Assembly (NCBI RefSeq): GCF_004000825.1
Contig: NZ_BILZ01000047.1
Span: forward strand, 1 to 48,236
Direction of reading: 5' to 3'
DNA: 48,236 nucleotides
DNA from: Paenibacillus kobensis NBRC 15729
Lineage (GTDB): Bacteria > Bacillota > Bacilli > Paenibacillales > Paenibacillaceae
Below the pieces are notes generated by a model. The model made no database searches and was not told where the DNA came from. It saw nothing but the letters and a program-made list of their open reading frames with translations. Below, one piece after another: positions 1 to 8,319 of this stretch; position 1 is the stretch's first letter, and each line of letters starts with the position of its first letter. The translations under genes were made by a program, and so were the position numbers.

Positions 1-84
1 AGGGAGAGCCTTTGAGGGTTTGGGTGGGTAGGGAGAGCCTTTGAGGGTTTGGGTGGGTAGGGAGAGCCTTTGAAGGTTTGGATG
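1..84. repeat. 29-bp tandem repeat, two exact units plus one degenerate unit
   Basis: Units begin at 1, 30 and 59 with AGGGAGAGCC. The first two are identical; the third is shortened and diverged after position 72. There are no spacers, so this is not a CRISPR array. The segment GAGGGTTTGGGTGGGTAG inside each unit is also the 3' end of the hairpin repeat at 23150-23210, so this looks like amplified debris of that dispersed element. It may continue left of the window. Confidence 0.85.
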
Positions 85-91
85 TTACGTG

Positions 92-221
92 GGAGTCCAG
101 AGGGCGCGGGCCCTTTGATCACTTGTATTTCGGGAGTCCAGAGGGCGGAGCCTTCGGAAATAGCCTCCGGAGTCCAGAGGGCACAAGTCCTCTGGCGCCC
201 CCGCCCAGGGCGGGTTATATA
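92..221 (+). repeat. Three partial copies of a dispersed hairpin element
   Basis: The word GGAGTCCAGAGGGC occurs at 92-105, 133-146 and 169-182. In the first and third copies the bases after it fold back: CAGAGGGC with GCCCTTTG, and CCAGAGGGC with GTCCTCTGG. The third copy is followed by a second GC-rich hairpin, CCCGC with GCGGG. The middle copy is a poorer hairpin. A fuller copy lies at 23150-23210. Function is unknown. A 70-codon open frame at 78-290 crosses the repeats and is not believed to be a gene. Confidence 0.75.
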
Positions 222-222
222 A

Positions 223-252
223 TTTACTACCTAAAATTTATTGCGATATTAT
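223..252 (+). promoter_or_regulatory. Possible sigma-A promoter for mraZ
   Basis: TTTACT at 223-228 and TATTAT at 247-252 are separated by 18 bases, in an AT-rich patch between the repeats and the MraZ operator array. Both hexamers deviate from consensus, so the call is tentative. It is the best sigma-A match upstream of mraZ. Confidence 0.4.
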
Positions 253-279
253 CAAAAAGGAGAAGGATTTTTATTTTAG

Positions 280-345
280 GTGGCGAATAAGTGTGACTTA
301 GTGGTGAAAAGTGGGGCGATGTGGTGAACTTGGGGGAAGGAGTGG
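280..345 (+). promoter_or_regulatory. MraZ operator array (TGG repeats, 10-bp period)
   Basis: GTGG occurs at 301, 311 and 321 in exact ten-base register. Related words flank these: GTGG at 280, GTGT at 291, TGGG at 331 and GTGG at 342. MraZ is known to bind direct repeats of TGGG-like words spaced ten bases apart upstream of its own gene and to repress the dcw operon. The array sits between the candidate promoter and the GTG start, which fits autoregulation of the whole cluster. Confidence 0.65.
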
Positions 346-352
346 AGCGGTC

Positions 353-790
353 GTGTTCATGGGCGAGCATCAGCATAGCATTGATGACAAAGGCCGTCTC
401 ATTATTCCAGCCAAGTTTCGAGATGAACTAGGTTCTACTTTCATCGTCACAAGAGGTTTGGACAACTGCTTATTCGTGTATCCGATGAGCGAGTGGAGTG
501 TGCTCGAGCAGAAGCTCAAAGCGCTGCCGCTGATGAAATCGGACGCACGCGCCTTTACCCGCTTTTTCTTCTCAGGGGCTACAGAATGCGAGCTCGATAA
601 ACAGGGAAGGGTAAATTTGCCGAAGCATCTGTGTGAATATGCCAAGCTGGATAAGGATTGTATGGTGCTGGGTGTGTCAAGCCGCGTGGAAATATGGAGC
701 AAAGAAACTTGGTCGGGCTATTACGAACAGTCTGAACAAGCCTTTAACGAAATTGCCGAGAAGCTCGTCGATTTCGATATTAACTTTTAG
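353..790 (+). CDS. mraZ: MraZ transcriptional regulator
   Basis: First gene of the division and cell wall cluster. MraZ is a DNA-binding, AbrB-fold regulator that forms ring-shaped oligomers and represses the dcw operon. The protein from GTG at 353 begins MFMGEHQHS and has 145 residues, the usual family length. Both half-domains carry the DxxxR signature, at residues 11-15 and 82-86. The GTG is chosen because MFMGE is the conserved N terminus and a purine-rich ribosome site (AGGAG near 338) lies upstream. An in-frame ATG at 311 would add 14 residues unlike the family. Its likely operator is the repeat array just upstream. Confidence 0.93.
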   Translation: MFMGEHQHSIDDKGRLIIPAKFRDELGSTFIVTRGLDNCLFVYPMSEWSVLEQKLKALPLMKSDARAFTRFFFSGATECELDKQGRVNLPKHLCEYAKLDKDCMVLGVSSRVEIWSKETWSGYYEQSEQAFNEIAEKLVDFDINF

Positions 791-836
791 AAGATACTCA
801 TCTTAGATTAAGCAGCAGGAACGGGAGGTTTGCCGC

Positions 837-1787
837 GTGTTTCAACATGTAACAGTGCTCATGGAAGAAGCGATAGAAGGGCTGGACATTAAGCCGGACG
901 GCATTTATGTCGATTGTACGCTTGGCGGAGCAGGACATAGCTCGGGGATCGTATCAAGGCTTGGCGAAGGCGGCCGCTTGATCGCGTTCGACCAGGATGA
1001 ATGGGCGCATGATAACGCGCAAGTCAGACTCGGGCCTTATATGGATAAAGTGACGCTGGTCAAAAGCAACTTCAGATATCTCGAGCAGAAGCTGCTCGAA
1101 TGCGGTGTGCCGCAGAAGGACGGTATTCCTCAGGTTGACGGCATTTTATTCGATCTGGGTGTATCGAGTCCGCAACTGGACGAAGCAGAGCGGGGCTTTA
1201 GCTACAATCACGATGCGCCGCTGGATATGCGAATGGACCGCGGAATCGCACTGACGGCCGGAGACATCGTGAACACGTGGGACGAGCGTGACATCGCGCG
1301 TGTGCTCATCGAATATGGCGAGGAGAAGTTCGCCCGCAAAATAGCGAAAGTGATCGTTGCCGCAAGAGCGGAAGCGCCGATCGAGACGACGGGTGAACTC
1401 GTAGAGCTGGTGAAAGCAGGCATTCCTGCGGCAGCTAGACGAACGGGAGGCCATCCGGCGAAGCGGACGTTCCAAGCGCTGCGCATTGCCGTTAATGACG
1501 AGCTGGGCGCCGAAGAAGATGCGCTGGAGCAGGCGGTTCGTTGCCTGAAGCCAGGAGGCAGAGCTTCGGTTATTACGTTCCACTCGCTCGAAGACCGGAT
1601 ATGCAAGCAGACCTTCGCGCAATACCTCGAGAAATGCACATGTCCTCCGGACTTCCCGATGTGCGTATGCGGCGGTAAAGGGACGCTGAAGCTCGTCAAC
1701 CGGAAACCGATTGTACCAAGCGAGGAAGAACTGGAAGCGAATCCGCGAGCCCGTTCAGCGAAGCTGCGGGTAGCCGAGAAGCTGTAA
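837..1787 (+). CDS. rsmH: 16S rRNA (cytosine-1402 N4) methyltransferase
   Basis: RsmH (MraW) methylates N4 of C1402 in 16S rRNA using S-adenosylmethionine, tuning the ribosomal P site. The 316-residue length is typical. The SAM-binding loop [11 protein letters not shown] is at residues 25-35. Later family blocks are visible, including [32 protein letters not shown] and ITFHSLEDR. Translation starts at GTG 837 after GGGAGG at 823-828. It follows mraZ by 46 bases, the standard dcw order. An antisense open frame over its middle is a shadow. Confidence 0.96.
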   Translation: MFQHVTVLMEEAIEGLDIKPDGIYVDCTLGGAGHSSGIVSRLGEGGRLIAFDQDEWAHDNAQVRLGPYMDKVTLVKSNFRYLEQKLLECGVPQKDGIPQVDGILFDLGVSSPQLDEAERGFSYNHDAPLDMRMDRGIALTAGDIVNTWDERDIARVLIEYGEEKFARKIAKVIVAARAEAPIETTGELVELVKAGIPAAARRTGGHPAKRTFQALRIAVNDELGAEEDALEQAVRCLKPGGRASVITFHSLEDRICKQTFAQYLEKCTCPPDFPMCVCGGKGTLKLVNRKPIVPSEEELEANPRARSAKLRVAEKL

Positions 1788-1899
1788 GCAGAGCGGAAGA
1801 ATAACGAACGACGGAAACCGTAATCAACTGTACCTCAAGCAGTGAACATAGAATAGAGCCGGCAAACGGCGGACCGTATGAATGAGAGGGGGATCACGA

Positions 1900-2316
1900 A
1901 TGGCTTATACGAATGGAAATCTGGCGCTTCAACCGAAGAAGAAGCCGCAGCAGCAACAGAAACAGCAACAGCTCTACCGGGATACGAAACGGACTGTCGT
2001 TGTGAAGAAGACGTTGCCTACTAAGGAGCGTCTGCTCGTCATGCTAATGATCGCGGCTGCTGTATTCGTCGCGTTCATTGTCATTTACCGAAGCTCGCAA
2101 GTATACGAGATGAAGTATGAAGTGAAGCAATTGACCGATCAGCAGTCGAAGCTGACGACCGAACTTGGCGACCTTCAGCAGATGGTTCAGACGATGAAAG
2201 ATCCGAAGACGATCGCAGAAGCGGCCGAAGCGCAAGGTTTCTATTACCCGAATAACGAAGAAGATGCAATCAAAGTACGCAAAAAAGACACCGAGACGGA
2301 ACTTGCAAGAAATTAG
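1900..2316 (+). CDS. ftsL: Cell division protein FtsL
   Basis: A small bitopic divisome protein, 138 residues. A basic, glutamine-rich cytoplasmic tail (residues 1-45) is followed by one membrane segment (LLVMLMIAAAVFVAFIVIY), then a heptad-like extracellular region ending in a charged tail. FtsL pairs with DivIC and DivIB and helps activate septal peptidoglycan synthesis. Identification rests mainly on position between rsmH and pbpB, as FtsL sequences diverge widely. ATG 1900 is preferred over ATG 1882 because GAGAGGGGG at 1884-1892 would serve the former. The stop touches the next gene, suggesting coupled translation. Confidence 0.85.
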   Translation: MAYTNGNLALQPKKKPQQQQKQQQLYRDTKRTVVVKKTLPTKERLLVMLMIAAAVFVAFIVIYRSSQVYEMKYEVKQLTDQQSKLTTELGDLQQMVQTMKDPKTIAEAAEAQGFYYPNNEEDAIKVRKKDTETELARN

Positions 2317-2325
2317 GTGACGGAT

Positions 2326-4578
2326 ATGAAGAGAAGAATTCAACTGCGCGTGCTGTTTTTGATCGGGGGGCTAATTACCCTCCTTTTTGTTGTCTTAATC
2401 GGCAGGTTGTACTGGGTCCAGGTTGTGAAAGCGGACTTCTGGCTCGGCAACGCCGAGCAGTATTGGGCGGCATCGGAGAAGCTGGTCGCCAAGCGCGGCG
2501 AGCTGACGGACCGGAACGGCGACGTGTTGGCAATGGACGGGAAATCCTATACCGTAGCTGTTAGCCCGGAGCAGCTGGATAAGCTAGGTATCGTCGATAA
2601 GGTGTCGATCAAGCTTGCTCAACTGCTCGGGATGTCAGAGACGTCCATGAAACAGATCGCAACGGCGCGTAATCCGGATAAGGGCAATGCGCTGTATGCG
2701 CAGCGCGAGGTTCGTCCGAAGGGCTGGAAGATCGATAAAGAACTGGGCGACAAAATCGAAGCATTCAAGAAAGAGCTGTCGGACGTAACAGGCAGCGTGG
2801 ACGTCGGCATTTACTTGATGAATGAAACCAAGCGCTATTATCCGAAAAATACGATGGCGGCGCAGCTGCTAGGCTACGTCGATAAGGAAGGCAAAGCGAA
2901 CTATGGATTGGAATCGTTCTTCGACACAATGCTTCGCGGCGAGGACGGTTACCGCAAGTACCAGAAGGACGGCAATCGGATTCAGCTGGACGGCGGATCG
3001 GTCGACTATAAGCCGGCCCACGACGGCAAGAATGTGATGCTGACGATCGACTCGGAGATTCAGAACTATGTCGAGCAAGCGATTCAGAAAGCGTACGACA
3101 AGTACAGTCCGAAGAGTATTACAGCTATCGCCGTCGATCCGAATACGATGGAAATTCTCGGTATGGCGAACCTTCCTAGCGCGAATCCGAACTATTATTG
3201 GACCCAAGATGCTGCAGGCTTTTATAACCACGCGACCCGTTCGTTATATGAGCCAGGCTCGACGTTCAAAATCGTAACGCTCGCCGGCGCCGTGCAGGAA
3301 GGGATCTTCAATCCGAATGCGACCTACATGTCCGGTTCCATTCGTGTGGCAGACCGGACCATTCGGGATATCAAGCGCGGCGGTTGGGGCCCCATCACTT
3401 ATCTTGAAGGATTGAAGCGGTCGAGTAACGTTGCGTTCGTCCATCTCGGTTACGAGGGCCTCGGCGAGGACAAGCTGCGCAGCTATATTACGAACTTCGG
3501 CTTCGGTGCGAAGACGGGCGTCGAGCTTCCCGGCGAACTCGTCGGCTCGATCAAGTTCCACTATGCGAGTGAGATTGCGACGGCAACGTTCGGTCAGGGT
3601 GTATCGGTAACGCCGATTCAACAGGTAGCGGCCGTATCGGCCGTCGCGAACGGCGGCAAGCTTATGAAGCCGCTTATCGTCAAGCAAGTCGAGGACCCGG
3701 TAACGGGGAAGATTGAAGTTCGCAAGCCGGAAGTCGTCCGGCAGGTCATCTCGCCTGAGACGTCCCGTAAAGTAAGCGAGTATTTGGAGCAGGTCGTATC
3801 CGACCAAGAAATCGGTACCGGTAAGAACGCCTACATCGAAGGCTATCGTGTCGCCGGCAAAACAGGCACGGCCCAAAAGTGGGACAATACGGCTAATGGC
3901 GGCAAGGGCGATTGGTCAGATGATAAATTCGTCGTATCGTTCATCGGCTTTGCGCCGGTCGGCAATCCGAAGATTTTGGTCTATGTCGTCATTGACGAGC
4001 CGAACGACAAGTATGTCGGCGGCGGTGCCGCGGCTGCTCCAGTATTCAAAGAGATCGTTCAGCAAAGCTTGCGCCGCATGGGCATAAAGCCGCAACTGAC
4101 AGCGGCGGAAGAAGCGGCTAATAAGAAGGAAGAAGCCGGAGAAGACAAGAAAGCGCCGACGATTGAGGTGCCGGATTTGAACGGCTTGAGTGCGATAACG
4201 GCAAAGTCGAAGCTGCAGGGCAATGGCATGCAATTCGTCGTGGTCGGCAACGGGAAGAACGTTGAGCAGCAAATTCCGCGTGCAGGGTCGGTCGTGCCGA
4301 CAACCCAGCGGGTCTATCTGATTACGGAGAAGAGAGACAAGCTGACCGTTCCGGATTTGAAAGGTCTGTCGCTGCGCGATGCGATGGAGGTCAGCACGCT
4401 GCTCGGTATGAAGACGGTCACAGAGGGCGAAGGCTATGTCGTCTCTCAGACGATGGCGAAATTAAAAGGCGAACGGGTGCTGAAGCTGGTGCTCAAGCCG
4501 CAAAGCAACGATAACAGCGAGTCGTCCGGCAGCGGAAAAGCGCCGGACGGTTCGACCGCTGCCGCTGGCGGCGGCTGA
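2326..4578 (+). CDS. pbpB: Penicillin-binding protein 2B, septal transpeptidase
   Basis: Class B penicillin-binding protein that cross-links septal peptidoglycan. One N-terminal membrane segment (LRVLFLIGGLITLLFVVLIG) is followed by the PBP dimer domain, then the transpeptidase domain with STFK at 312-315, SSN at 366-368 and KTGT at 512-515. Two PASTA domains (each opening with VPDL) and a Ser/Gly-rich tail end the protein. Two PASTA domains, against one in the next gene, favour PBP2B over SpoVD. ATG 2326 gives 750 residues and is preceded by AGGTGA overlapping the ftsL stop; GTG at 2317 is too close to that site. Confidence 0.93.
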   Translation: MKRRIQLRVLFLIGGLITLLFVVLIGRLYWVQVVKADFWLGNAEQYWAASEKLVAKRGELTDRNGDVLAMDGKSYTVAVSPEQLDKLGIVDKVSIKLAQLLGMSETSMKQIATARNPDKGNALYAQREVRPKGWKIDKELGDKIEAFKKELSDVTGSVDVGIYLMNETKRYYPKNTMAAQLLGYVDKEGKANYGLESFFDTMLRGEDGYRKYQKDGNRIQLDGGSVDYKPAHDGKNVMLTIDSEIQNYVEQAIQKAYDKYSPKSITAIAVDPNTMEILGMANLPSANPNYYWTQDAAGFYNHATRSLYEPGSTFKIVTLAGAVQEGIFNPNATYMSGSIRVADRTIRDIKRGGWGPITYLEGLKRSSNVAFVHLGYEGLGEDKLRSYITNFGFGAKTGVELPGELVGSIKFHYASEIATATFGQGVSVTPIQQVAAVSAVANGGKLMKPLIVKQVEDPVTGKIEVRKPEVVRQVISPETSRKVSEYLEQVVSDQEIGTGKNAYIEGYRVAGKTGTAQKWDNTANGGKGDWSDDKFVVSFIGFAPVGNPKILVYVVIDEPNDKYVGGGAAAAPVFKEIVQQSLRRMGIKPQLTAAEEAANKKEEAGEDKKAPTIEVPDLNGLSAITAKSKLQGNGMQFVVVGNGKNVEQQIPRAGSVVPTTQRVYLITEKRDKLTVPDLKGLSLRDAMEVSTLLGMKTVTEGEGYVVSQTMAKLKGERVLKLVLKPQSNDNSESSGSGKAPDGSTAAAGGG

Positions 4579-4582
4579 TCCG

Positions 4583-4616
4583 ACAAGCCCGGCGCTCTAT
4601 ACGAGCGCGGGCTTGT
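4583..4616 (+). terminator. Stable hairpin between pbpB and spoVD
   Basis: ACAAGCCC at 4583-4590 and GGGCTTGT at 4609-4616, with GCGCTC and GAGCGC inside, form a long GC-rich stem with one bulged base. Only a weak, interrupted T-run follows (TTCTATTG). It may act as a partial terminator separating vegetative pbpB from sporulation spoVD, or protect the upstream message. Confidence 0.5.
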
Positions 4617-4711
4617 TCTATTGCTCCCTTGTCCCGAATACGATGGCTGTAAGCGGCGTACGGTCTGTCCGATCCGGACGGCATATGCTGCCCGGAAGGG
4701 GGACAAGGGAA

Positions 4712-6670
4712 GTGAAAGTATCCAATGTGACCGTACGAAGACGAATGTATGTCGCGTTGATCTTCGGCATCGTCGCATTCGCAGCATTGATCGGGCGTCT
4801 TGCTTACGTTCAACTGTGGAAGGGCGAGGAGTTGGCGGCCAAGGCAGAAGATTCGTGGCGCCGCGAAGTGCCGTTCACCGCGAAGCGAGGTGAAATATTA
4901 GACCGCAACGGCGTTCGCCTTGCCTACAATATTAGCTCGCCGACAATCTGGGCTGTGCCGGTCCAGATTAAAGATAAGGAAAAGGCTGCCCGCGAGCTTG
5001 CGCCGGTGCTCGGCATGACGGCAGAGAAGCTTCTGCCGATGCTGAAGAAATCGGAACGGATCGTGCAGGTGAAGCCTCAAGGCCGCAAAATTACGTTGGA
5101 AAAAGCGCAGCAAGTGCGTGAACTCGCCATTCCGGGCATTATGATCGGCGAGGACAATAAACGGTTCTATCCTTACGGGACGCTCGCTGCGCATGTGCTT
5201 GGCTTTACGGGCATCGATAACCAGGGACTGACGGGCGTCGAGGCGAAGTACAACAAATATTTGGAGGGCATTCAGGGCAACGTCGCTTACCTGGCAGACG
5301 CTGCGGGCAATCTGATGCCCGGTTCTGGCGATACGTATAATGCGCCGAAAGACGGCCTCAATCTGCAGTTGACGATAGACAAGCAGATTCAGACAATCAT
5401 GGAGCGGGAACTCGATGCTGCGATGGCGAGGTTGAATCCCGATCATATTATCGCTATCGCGATGAATCCGAACAACGGTGAAGTGTTGGCGATGTCGAGC
5501 CGGCCGACGTACCAGCCGGATCTGTACCGCGAGGTTCCGGCCGAGGTATATAACCGGAACTTGCCGGTATGGATGACCTATGAGCCGGGCTCTACGTTCA
5601 AGATCATCACGCTAGCTGCAGCGATCGAGGAGAATAAGGTTAATTTGACGAACGAGCGGTTCTTCGATCCGGGCGCTGTCGAAGTCGGCGGGGCGAGGCT
5701 GCGCTGTTGGAAGAAAGGCGGCCATGGCAGCCAGACGTTCCTAGAGGTTGTGCAAAACTCCTGCAACCCGGGGTTTGTCGCACTCGGCCAGCGGCTTGGC
5801 AAAGAGAAACTGTTCGAATATATTCGCGGCTTCGGCTTCGGGACGAAGACGGGCATCGATATTAACGGCGAGGAGAACGGCATTCTGTTCAAACTGAGCC
5901 GAGTCGGTCCTGTCGAACTGGCAACGACTGCTTTCGGGCAAGGCGTATCGGTCACTCCGATCCAACAGATTACAGCCGTTGCCGCAGCGATCAATGGAGG
6001 CACGCTGTATAAGCCTCACTTGGCCAAGGGGTGGATCAATCCGGAAACGGGCGAAACCGTGGAGTCGTTCGATCCGGAGCCTGTTCGCACCGTTATTAGC
6101 GAATCAACCTCTAAGCAAGTCAGAGAGGCGCTTGAGAGCGTCGTAGCGCAGGGGACAGGCGGCAACGCCTTTATTGACGGGTATCGGGTTGGCGGCAAGA
6201 CCGGTACGGCCCAGAAGGTCGTGAACGGCCGCTACTCGCCGAATGAGCATATCGTTTCGTTCGTCGGCTTCGCGCCAGCGGACGATCCGCAAATTATCGT
6301 CTACCTGGCTGTCGATAATCCGCAGGGCATCCAGTTCGGGGGTGTCGTAGCAGCGCCGATTGTACGCAATATTATGGACGACTCGCTGCAGTACCTCGGC
6401 ATTCCGCCAAGAACGAAGCAGATCGAGAAGGAATATAAGCTTGGCGAGAACAAAATCGTAGCTGTGCCGAATTTGGTCGGCAAGACCGTTTCCGATATTT
6501 ATGAAGATATGAATATGAATTTTAATCTGGCAACAGCTGGAACAGGCACGACGGTTATACGTCAAGCTCCGGCCGCCGGCACGCGCGTAGAGAAAGGCTC
6601 CACCATTCGGATATACTTAGGAAGCGAAGACATGATAGAAGACGGTACTGACGGCCATTCTCACCCTTAA
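4712..6670 (+). CDS. spoVD: SpoVD, sporulation-specific penicillin-binding protein
   Basis: Class B transpeptidase needed for spore cortex synthesis, acting with SpoVE in the outer forespore membrane. GTG 4712 follows GGGA in ACAAGGGAA and gives MKVSNVTVRRR, matching the SpoVD N terminus; the product has 652 residues, close to the B. subtilis protein. A membrane segment lies near residues 12-30. Transpeptidase motifs are STFK 294-297, SCN 350-352 and KTGT 496-499. A single PASTA domain (from VPNLVG) closes the protein. A longer in-frame ATG at 4613 lies inside the upstream hairpin and is unlikely. Confidence 0.94.
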   Translation: MKVSNVTVRRRMYVALIFGIVAFAALIGRLAYVQLWKGEELAAKAEDSWRREVPFTAKRGEILDRNGVRLAYNISSPTIWAVPVQIKDKEKAARELAPVLGMTAEKLLPMLKKSERIVQVKPQGRKITLEKAQQVRELAIPGIMIGEDNKRFYPYGTLAAHVLGFTGIDNQGLTGVEAKYNKYLEGIQGNVAYLADAAGNLMPGSGDTYNAPKDGLNLQLTIDKQIQTIMERELDAAMARLNPDHIIAIAMNPNNGEVLAMSSRPTYQPDLYREVPAEVYNRNLPVWMTYEPGSTFKIITLAAAIEENKVNLTNERFFDPGAVEVGGARLRCWKKGGHGSQTFLEVVQNSCNPGFVALGQRLGKEKLFEYIRGFGFGTKTGIDINGEENGILFKLSRVGPVELATTAFGQGVSVTPIQQITAVAAAINGGTLYKPHLAKGWINPETGETVESFDPEPVRTVISESTSKQVREALESVVAQGTGGNAFIDGYRVGGKTGTAQKVVNGRYSPNEHIVSFVGFAPADDPQIIVYLAVDNPQGIQFGGVVAAPIVRNIMDDSLQYLGIPPRTKQIEKEYKLGENKIVAVPNLVGKTVSDIYEDMNMNFNLATAGTGTTVIRQAPAAGTRVEKGSTIRIYLGSEDMIEDGTDGHSHP

Positions 6671-6682
6671 TATGGAAAATAA

Positions 6683-6718
6683 TGCGGCGCCTGACTCAAG
6701 TTATGGACGGGCGCCGCA
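6683..6718 (+). terminator. Hairpin after spoVD, without a T-run
   Basis: TGCGGCGCC at 6683-6691 pairs perfectly with GGCGCCGCA at 6710-6718 across an 18-base loop. No uridine tract follows, so it is either a weak terminator or an mRNA end-stabilising structure. It sits just before a candidate promoter for murE. Confidence 0.45.
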
Positions 6719-6727
6719 AAGGAATGG

Positions 6728-6755
6728 TTGAAAATCGGTTGAGATCGATCATAAT
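6728..6755 (+). promoter_or_regulatory. Candidate sigma-A promoter for murE
   Basis: TTGAAA at 6728-6733 and CATAAT at 6750-6755 are 16 bases apart, about 75 bases ahead of murE and just after the spoVD hairpin. This would let the vegetative mur genes be expressed independently of upstream transcription. Confidence 0.5.
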
Positions 6756-6831
6756 GGTGTAATAACGACAGTAGTAAAAGAGAATGATGTCGATCCATGA
6801 TAGTTCGTGATGACGGAAGGGGATGCACTTT

Positions 6832-8319
6832 ATGACGCTTAATGAAATTGCGCAATGGCTTGCAACTGCATCGGTAGATGGAGACGGCGGCATTCAGATA
6901 ACGGGGCTGGAGGACGATTCCCGCAAAGTACAGCCGGGCACCTTGTTCTTCTGCGTACCTGGATATAAAACCGACGGGCACGACTATGCGGGGAAGGCAG
7001 CTGAGAATGGTGCGGCAGCGCTCGTCGTCGAGCGTAAGCTTGACATCCCGCTGCCGCAGCTCGTCGTGAAAAGCAGCAGGCTGGCAATGGCCGTCATCGC
7101 AGACCGGTTCTACAGCCATCCGAGCCGCAAGCTCCGGTTGATCGGCGTAACCGGTACGAACGGAAAGACGACGACGACGTATTTGATCGAACGGATTATG
7201 GCTGATGCAGGCCGCTCTTCGGGCGTCATCGGTACAATCGAGACCCGGTATGCGGGACGTACGGTTCCGATGTCGGGGACGACGCCAGGCGCTCTCGAGC
7301 TGCAGCGCCATCTTGCCGATATGACGGAAGCGGGAGTGGAAGTGTGCGCGATGGAAGTGTCGTCGCATGCGCTCGATCAAGGACGCGTTCTCGGCTGCCG
7401 GTTCAAAACGGCCGTGTTTACGAACTTAACGCAGGATCATCTCGATTATCACCATACGATGGAAGAGTATGCTGCGGCCAAGGGGCTGCTGTTCTCGCGG
7501 CTGGGCAACGAGTTCGGCTCAACAGAAGATGAGCGCAGCTATGCGGTGCTCAATGCAGACGATGCGGCTTCTGCAATCTTCGCTAAGTTAACGGCTGCGG
7601 AGACCATTACATACGGGATTGATGCTTCAGCCGATGTCCGCGCATCCAACATTCGCATTACGTCGAAAGGCACGTCGTTCCGCCTTCACTCCTTCCGGGG
7701 CGATGCGGACATTTCAATTCGAATGGTTGGCAAGTTTAATGTATATAATGCTTTAGCTGCATCTTCCGTTGCTCTGCTGGAGGGGCTGCCGGTTGAGCAA
7801 ATCAAAGCCAGCTTAGAGGCGCTGCCAGGTGTGCCTGGCCGCGTTGAATCGGTCGATGCGGGACAGCCGTTCGCTGTGGTTGTCGATTACGCGCATACGC
7901 CGGACGGGCTTGAGAATGTGCTTCGCGCCGTGAAGGAGTTCGCGGAGAAACGGGTTATTACCGTATTCGGCTGCGGAGGAGACCGCGACCGGACGAAGCG
8001 GCCGATCATGGGCAGCATCGCGGCGAAGTATTCTGATATTAGTGTCATTACGAGCGACAATCCGAGATCGGAAGAGCCAGGTGCCATCCTGCTCGACGTA
8101 GAGGAAGGGCTTAAGGCTGACGGCGTTCCGAAGGAACGGTACGTGATGATTGTCGACCGCCGGAAAGCGATTGAAAAAGCGGTTGAAATGGCAAGCCCGG
8201 GCGATGTAGTATTGATTGCGGGGAAAGGTCATGAGACGTATCAGTTAATCGGCGGGGAAACGTTCTCGTTCGACGATCGTCTTGTGGCCGAAGAAGCGAT
8301 AAGGGGAACGGTATTGTGA
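6832..8319 (+). CDS. murE: UDP-MurNAc-tripeptide synthetase, meso-DAP adding
   Basis: Cytoplasmic ATP-dependent ligase that adds the third stem-peptide residue to UDP-MurNAc-L-Ala-D-Glu. The ATP loop GTNGKTTTT is at residues 108-116. The DNPR motif at 409-412 is the signature of enzymes selecting meso-diaminopimelate rather than lysine. This agrees with dapL elsewhere in the window. ATG 6832 (495 residues) stands nine bases after GGAAGGGG; ATG 6823 abuts that site. The stop overlaps murF by four bases. Confidence 0.96.
   Translation: MTLNEIAQWLATASVDGDGGIQITGLEDDSRKVQPGTLFFCVPGYKTDGHDYAGKAAENGAAALVVERKLDIPLPQLVVKSSRLAMAVIADRFYSHPSRKLRLIGVTGTNGKTTTTYLIERIMADAGRSSGVIGTIETRYAGRTVPMSGTTPGALELQRHLADMTEAGVEVCAMEVSSHALDQGRVLGCRFKTAVFTNLTQDHLDYHHTMEEYAAAKGLLFSRLGNEFGSTEDERSYAVLNADDAASAIFAKLTAAETITYGIDASADVRASNIRITSKGTSFRLHSFRGDADISIRMVGKFNVYNALAASSVALLEGLPVEQIKASLEALPGVPGRVESVDAGQPFAVVVDYAHTPDGLENVLRAVKEFAEKRVITVFGCGGDRDRTKRPIMGSIAAKYSDISVITSDNPRSEEPGAILLDVEEGLKADGVPKERYVMIVDRRKAIEKAVEMASPGDVVLIAGKGHETYQLIGGETFSFDDRLVAEEAIRGTVL

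Noticed and set aside
1-84. CRISPR array suggested by 29-base repeats
   Set aside because: The units are head-to-tail with no spacers and no cas genes are present.
78-290. 70-codon open frame at the left edge
   Set aside because: It runs through the hairpin repeats, has no ribosome site and encodes low-complexity Gly/Pro/Arg sequence.
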